Shown piece after piece: positions 5,182-5,561 of a DNA stretch of 5,561 nucleotides (position 1 is its first letter; each line of letters starts with the position of its first letter). The notes beneath the pieces were generated by a model, which saw only the letters and a list, made by a program, of their open reading frames with translations, did no database searches and was not told the DNA's origin. The stretch covers positions 1-5,561 of the forward strand of contig JAAAOL010000162.1 of NCBI GenBank assembly GCA_009908885.1, written 5' to 3'. A program made the position numbers and the translations under genes. This DNA comes from Bacteroidota bacterium. Its GTDB lineage: Bacteria; Bacteroidota; Rhodothermia; Rhodothermales; JAAAOL01.

Positions 5182-5561
5182 TACGGTGCCGCAGAAGCGT
5201 AGGATCGTCAGGGCGAGGACGCGCGTCGCCGTGAGCAGGTCGTCGATCGGCACGAACTCGTCGGGCGCGTGCGCTACGCGGATGTCACCCGGCCCGAAGA
5301 GGATCGTCGGCATCTGGCCCTGGTGGACGAGCAGCCGCATGTCGGCGCCGTAGGGCATGCCCCGGAGGGTCGGGGCCGCGCCCGTCGCGTCGCGGTAGGC
5401 GTCCTGGACCGTCGTGACGATGGGCGCGTCCGTCGGCGTGCGGGCTGGCAGAAACTGAGCGCCCCACCATTCGACCGTCGGTGGATGGTCGCGCAGCCAC
5501 GCGTCCTGGTGCGCGGCGTCTTGCAGCACGTCCTCGAAGGCGCGACGCACCTGCGCGGCGT
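5176..5561 (-). CDS. M20-family metallopeptidase (ArgE/DapE/ACY1-like), C-terminal part only
   Basis: The minus-strand frame is open from the window's right edge to a TAA at 5178-5176, so the N-terminal part lies outside; about 128 residues are visible. An apparent GTG start at 5550 is internal, because homology-like sequence (AAQ before it) continues to the edge. The sequence fits the end of M20 zinc amidohydrolases, a family including acetylornithine deacetylase, succinyl-diaminopimelate desuccinylase and related amidases. Diagnostic parts are PTVEWWGAQFLP, a GADMRLL segment, and PTILFGPG followed by AHAPDEFVPIDDL, whose His is an expected metal ligand. The rest of the metal site and catalytic Glu would be upstream, out of view. 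The specific substrate is not assignable. It converges on the GNAT gene with overlapping stop codons. Confidence 0.92.
   Translation of the reverse strand, partial: AAQVRRAFEDVLQDAAHQDAWLRDHPPTVEWWGAQFLPARTPTDAPIVTTVQDAYRDATGAAPTLRGMPYGADMRLLVHQGQMPTILFGPGDIRVAHAPDEFVPIDDLLTATRVLALTILRFCGTVS

Noticed and set aside
1..5561. Mobile element, CRISPR, tRNA/rRNA, or a new defence or biosynthetic system
   Set aside because: No transposase, inverted terminal repeats, repeat-spacer pattern, tRNA-like folds or clustered specialised enzymes were seen; the genes are mostly common families.

Overview
The window is GC-rich and densely packed, and its genes start with little or no Shine-Dalgarno sequence. 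It reads as ordinary bacterial chromosome. Several traits suggest a Rhodothermia/Salinibacter-type member of the Bacteroidota. SecG has a long proline/glutamine-rich tail, a fasciclin (FAS1) domain is present, and one promoter resembles the Bacteroidota TAnnTTTG element. This placement is inferred from style only, and no phylogenetic marker was tested.

Layout from left to right. Bases 1-585 (minus strand) hold a short-chain dehydrogenase whose 3' end is cut off by the window. An AT-rich divergent intergenic region (586-885) follows, with a candidate promoter overlapped by an operator-like inverted repeat. It leads into a TetR-family regulator (886-1488, plus). Next come a small four-helix membrane protein (1596-1991) and, starting immediately after its stop codon, a decayed fasciclin-domain gene that has lost its N-terminus and carries one frameshift (1992-2346). 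A strong intrinsic terminator (2372-2405) closes this block.

A compact pair follows: a RidA/YjgF-family protein (2471-2875) and, 5 bases later, a Nudix hydrolase of the ADP-ribose pyrophosphatase type (2881-3456). Both belong to families linked to removal of unwanted metabolites, so they may be a small metabolite-repair operon. secG (3522-3884), part of the Sec translocase, has its own candidate promoter and a strong terminator (3921-3953). A small predicted lipoprotein of unknown function (4119-4475) and a long hairpin (4533-4568) come next. A GNAT acetyltransferase (4648-5181) then runs tail-to-tail into the end of an M20-family metallopeptidase (5176-5561, minus), and the two stop codons overlap.

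I do not see a mobile element, CRISPR array, RNA gene or defence system. The most notable items are the broken fasciclin gene butted against the membrane-protein gene, the putative TetR autoregulatory site, a RidA homologue lacking the family's substrate-binding arginine, and the uncharacterised lipoprotein.
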